Origin: Chloroflexota bacterium | GTDB taxonomy: Bacteria > Chloroflexota > Dehalococcoidia > DSTF01 > JACRBR01 | Assembly (NCBI GenBank): GCA_016213125.1 | Contig: JACRBR010000001.1 | Coordinates: 1 to 7,857, forward strand | Direction of reading: 5' to 3' | DNA: 7,857 nucleotides | Shown: positions 5,714-7,857 of the stretch, piece by piece | How positions within the stretch are numbered: the first letter of the stretch is position 1 | Layout of the letters: each line of letters begins with the position of its first letter | Program-made: the position numbers and the translations under genes | Notes under the pieces: model-generated | The model's input: only the letters and a program-made list of their open reading frames with translations | Told to the model about the DNA's origin: nothing | Databases searched by the model: none

Positions 5714-6559
5714 ATGCCATCGTCTCGCGCGGTCGAACGAACCGTCGAAGCCTTCCTCGACAACGAGGACAGCGAAGACATCGTCAACCCCATCCACGCC
5801 ACGGAGTTCGCCCGGCGGTACGGATTCCGGGGCCCGCTCGTCGGCGGCGTCACGGTCTGGGGATGGGCGACGCCGGCAATCCTCGAGGCCGCCGGCGATG
5901 CGTGGCTCAGCCGCGGCTGGTCCGAGATCGCGTTCCGACAACCTGTCTATCCCGGCGATCTTCTCAAGGTGCGCGTCCGGCCGGATGCCGAGCGCGACGA
6001 GCGAGTGTTCGCCGTCACGATGACGAACCAGGATGGCGTGGACTGCGTCGTCGCCACCGTCGGCCTCGGCGACGCGCCGTGGCTAGTCGAACTGCGGACG
6101 CCGGGACGGCTCGACCCGGCGCCCTCGCCCGATCCGCTGCCGGAACTCGCGCTGGCGACGGCGCCGGTGGGCGACGACCTCGTCCCGATGTCCCTCCCGA
6201 TGACCGTCGAGGACGCGCGAGCCTATATCCGCCAGAGCCAGCGCACGGATGATGCTCGCTTCGTCGGCGACGCGCCGCGACTTCACCCGGGCTGGATCGC
6301 CGGACGCGTGGAAGATCTGCTGCGACACAACTACGCCATTCCGGCCTCGATGCACACGCGGAGTCGCGTGCAGCACGTGGCCCCGGCGATGGCGGGCCAG
6401 ACGCTGACGGTTGCCGCAAAGTTCATCGAGGCGTACGAACGGAAGGGCCACCACTTCGGCGTCTTCGACTGCCTGGTCCTCGCCGAAGACGGCACGCAGC
6501 TGGCGCACATGCGGCACACGACGATCTTCCGGATCGCGCTTCCGAGCATCGGCAGCTAA
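5714..6559 (+). CDS. Double-hotdog MaoC-like protein, function uncertain
   Basis: The product has 281 residues and two hotdog-like halves. The first half has NPIHATEFARRYGF at 25-38 followed by GPLVGG, which resembles the NPxH-x(5)-A and GFxxPIxxG region of MaoC/(R)-hydratase proteins that hydrate enoyl-CoA. The second half, about 210-273, has HTRSRVQHVAPAMAGQ and ends MRHTTIFRI, a hotdog-strand pattern. The catalytic aspartate that should stand two residues before the Asn of NPxH is Ile (I23); an Asp lies one residue away (D22), so hydratase activity is doubtful. ATG 5714 is chosen because the homologous part begins soon after; no strong ribosome site is seen. The gene lies 134 bp after the acetyltransferase and converges on the HxlR gene. 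An acyl-CoA or other thioester ligand is plausible from the fold. Confidence 0.7.
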   Translation: MPSSRAVERTVEAFLDNEDSEDIVNPIHATEFARRYGFRGPLVGGVTVWGWATPAILEAAGDAWLSRGWSEIAFRQPVYPGDLLKVRVRPDAERDERVFAVTMTNQDGVDCVVATVGLGDAPWLVELRTPGRLDPAPSPDPLPELALATAPVGDDLVPMSLPMTVEDARAYIRQSQRTDDARFVGDAPRLHPGWIAGRVEDLLRHNYAIPASMHTRSRVQHVAPAMAGQTLTVAAKFIEAYERKGHHFGVFDCLVLAEDGTQLAHMRHTTIFRIALPSIGS

Positions 6560-6580
6560 TTTACGCCCGGCTGAGATCAC

Positions 6581-6604
6581 GCCTGGAACCGGCCAGGCTC
6601 TTCC
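6581..6604 (+). terminator. Terminator-like hairpin after the MaoC-like gene
   Basis: A perfect 6-bp stem GCCTGG/CCAGGC (6581-6586 and 6593-6598) with a 6-nt loop is followed by TCTTCC. It starts 22 nt after the MaoC-like stop, in the 77-bp convergent gap with the HxlR gene. The T-content of the tail is low, so efficiency is uncertain. Confidence 0.5.
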
Positions 6605-6636
6605 AAGGACCTGAAGGTCGTCCAGTTCGGCGGTCG

Positions 6637-7392
6637 CTAAGCCCGAGAAGGGTGGGCCGTCCGAGGCCGCGCTGTTCGTCGCTCCTTCGTCCCCACCACG
6701 GCGCCCCGATGGACGCCACGCTTCTCCGGAGGATGAGCTAGTGCGCTTGCACCGAGCCATTCCGGAAATACGCGGCGGAGGACTCTATCCCCATTGACCG
6801 CTACGCCGTACGACCGCGCGGCTTCACCAAACGTGATATCGCGCATCCAGATCGCGGTCATGATGCGCAGCGGCGCCTCCACCACGACATCTACATCGAA
6901 TCCCGGGTCTTCCAGGCAGAGGTCGATCACGCCGCCGTGCGAAACCAACCACCACTCACGTTTGCCCGAAGGAGCATCAGCGAAGCGAAACCGCACCACA
7001 ACGCGCCGGCCGGGGAAGCGTGACGCATCCACCGTCCGCCGTATGTCCCACATGAGCAGCCCGGCGTCCAGGTCGTCCGCGCCCAGCCGGCGGCGAACCC
7101 ATTTCGAGCCCCACCTGGCCATCAGCTCTACCAGTGGTGCAAGCTCTCTCCCGGCAGCGGTCAACTCGTAGGCGACGCCACGCCCATCCTGCGCGCGGAC
7201 GACGACGCCGGCCGCCTCAAGCTGTTTCAAACGACGCGAGAGCAGCGTCGGCGACATCAGCGGGACGCCGCGCCGCAAGTCGTTGAAGTGGCGGCTACCC
7301 GCAGTAAGCTCGCGTATGACGACGAGGCTCCACCGCTCGCACAGGATCTCGGCCGCCTTGGCCATGGGACAGAACTGACCATATCCGGGCAC
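6637..7392 (-). CDS. HxlR-family winged-helix regulator with a C-terminal SCP2-like domain
   Basis: The product is 251 residues, about twice a minimal HxlR protein. Residues 4-98 are the HxlR winged helix: YGQFCPMAKAAEIL, then ERWSLVVIREL, the recognition region SPTLLSRRLKQLEAAGVV at 47-64, and the wing before YELTAAG. Cys8 (QFCP) sits where redox- or electrophile-sensing HxlR proteins such as YodB carry their sensor cysteine. Residues about 105-215 (VRFRF, WWLVSHGGVIDLCLEDPGFDVDV, FPEWLG) resemble the SCP2-like ligand pocket found attached to some HxlR regulators. A basic tail of about 30 residues ends the protein. GTG 7392 is chosen because it places YGQFCP near the N-terminus as in the family; upstream frame is antisense to the globin. 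No good ribosome site is seen. Divergence from the globin suggests it controls that gene and itself. Confidence 0.85.
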   Translation of the reverse strand: MPGYGQFCPMAKAAEILCERWSLVVIRELTAGSRHFNDLRRGVPLMSPTLLSRRLKQLEAAGVVVRAQDGRGVAYELTAAGRELAPLVELMARWGSKWVRRRLGADDLDAGLLMWDIRRTVDASRFPGRRVVVRFRFADAPSGKREWWLVSHGGVIDLCLEDPGFDVDVVVEAPLRIMTAIWMRDITFGEAARSYGVAVNGDRVLRRVFPEWLGASALAHPPEKRGVHRGAVVGTKERRTARPRTAHPSRA

Positions 7393-7426
7393 GGGTGCAG
7401 GATATCGCTGGCGCAGGCCCCGGCCT

Positions 7427-7443
7427 AGTACAGATCGTGTACT
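7427..7443. promoter_or_regulatory. Candidate operator: inverted repeat AGTACA-N5-TGTACT
   Basis: Perfect 6-bp arms with a 5-bp spacer lie 34 bp upstream of the HxlR start and 76 bp upstream of the globin start, in their shared divergent region. A TTGAAG at 7443-7448 abuts it and could be a -35 element for the globin, which would place a bound regulator over the promoter. Binding by this HxlR protein is inferred from position. Confidence 0.5.
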
Positions 7444-7519
7444 TGAAGGGCGGGACGGCCTGTGGGACGCTGCCAGAGGATAAAGAGCAGCGACAACTAC
7501 CATCACGGGCGAGGTGCGC

Positions 7520-7857
7520 ATGAACGAGACGAAGGTTGCAACGACAACACTGTACGAGCGACTGGGCGGCCCCGGCACCATCGCCGCCATTGCTTCTGAC
7601 CTGGTCGATGCCCATCTCGTCAATCCGCTCGTCGGGAGCCGCTTCCAGAAGATCGACGAAGACACAGCGAAGCGTCACGCGTTTGAATTCTTCTGCATGG
7701 GCAGTGGCGGCCCCGAGTCGTACACAGGGCGCGATCTGCGCGACGTGCACACGGGCATGAACGTCAGCGAGCAGGAGTTCCTCGCGGCAGTCGACGACCT
7801 GATGATGGTGCTGGATCGCCATGGGATCGACGAGCGTGAGAAGCAGGAAGTGCTCTA
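7520..7857 (+). CDS. Truncated haemoglobin, group 1-like, partial at right edge
   Basis: The first 112 residues are present, of about 120-130 expected, so only the last turns of helix H are missing. The start is ATG 7520 with GAGGT at 7511-7515, spacer 4 nt. Family marks are LYERLGG at 11-17, the FF pair at 57-58, GGPESYTG at 63-70 and DLRDVHTGM at 72-80, where H77 is the proximal haem ligand (F8). These small cytoplasmic globins bind O2 and NO; group 1 members typically turn NO into nitrate. An ungapped alignment from memory to the Mycobacterium GlbN pattern puts Val29 at B10 (usually Tyr), Ala50 at E7 and Ala54 at E11 (usually Gln), so the distal pocket lacks its polar residues. Divergent from an HxlR regulator, with a candidate operator between them. 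Confidence 0.88.
   Translation, partial: MNETKVATTTLYERLGGPGTIAAIASDLVDAHLVNPLVGSRFQKIDEDTAKRHAFEFFCMGSGGPESYTGRDLRDVHTGMNVSEQEFLAAVDDLMMVLDRHGIDEREKQEVL

Noticed and set aside
7393..7665. N-terminal extension of the HxlR regulator to an ATG at 7665
   Set aside because: The extra residues are antisense to the globin gene and its leader. HxlR proteins start just before the YGQFCP segment, as GTG 7392 does.

Overview
The window is GC-rich and gene-dense, with eight protein genes. Six are complete and one is cut at each end. No rRNA, tRNA, CRISPR array, transposase or phage gene was seen. The mix of genes (class I release factor, NAD kinase, endonuclease V, a secreted MA-type gluzincin, an HxlR regulator with a long C-terminal domain, a short ArgA-like acetyltransferase) and the GTG/TTG starts suggest an environmental GC-rich bacterium. 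Chloroflexota (Dehalococcoidia-like) is my best guess from the look of the proteins. That is an inference and was not tested by any search.

Left half, minus strand, in transcription order from 4051 down to 1: a fused endonuclease V/inorganic-pyrophosphatase-like protein (4051-2909); an SAM-dependent methyltransferase starting 2 nt after it (2906-2151); a 202-bp spacer with two interspersed repeats and a likely promoter (1949-2150); prfB, encoding peptide chain release factor 2 with the programmed +1 frameshift at CTTTGAC (1948-847); and a secreted HExxH peptidase starting 24 nt after prfB and running off the left edge (822-1).

Right half, mostly plus strand: nadK (4135-4971) diverges from the endonuclease V gene across 83 bp. 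It is followed by an ArgA-like GNAT acetyltransferase (5097-5579) with a hairpin in front of it, and a double-hotdog MaoC-like protein (5714-6559). A terminator-like hairpin lies between this gene and a convergent HxlR-family regulator (7392-6637, minus). The regulator diverges from a truncated haemoglobin gene (7520 to the right edge). The 127-bp region between them holds a perfect 6-bp inverted repeat, a candidate operator.

No gene-free stretch exceeds about 200 bp. The points most worth checking are the endonuclease V-pyrophosphatase fusion with altered pyrophosphatase active-site residues, the near-identical palindromes flanking the methyltransferase (one read as the C-terminal tail of the fusion protein), the prfB frameshift site without an evident Shine-Dalgarno stimulator, and the HxlR/globin pair whose globin has a nonpolar distal haem pocket. 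I see no clear multi-gene system that is wholly new.
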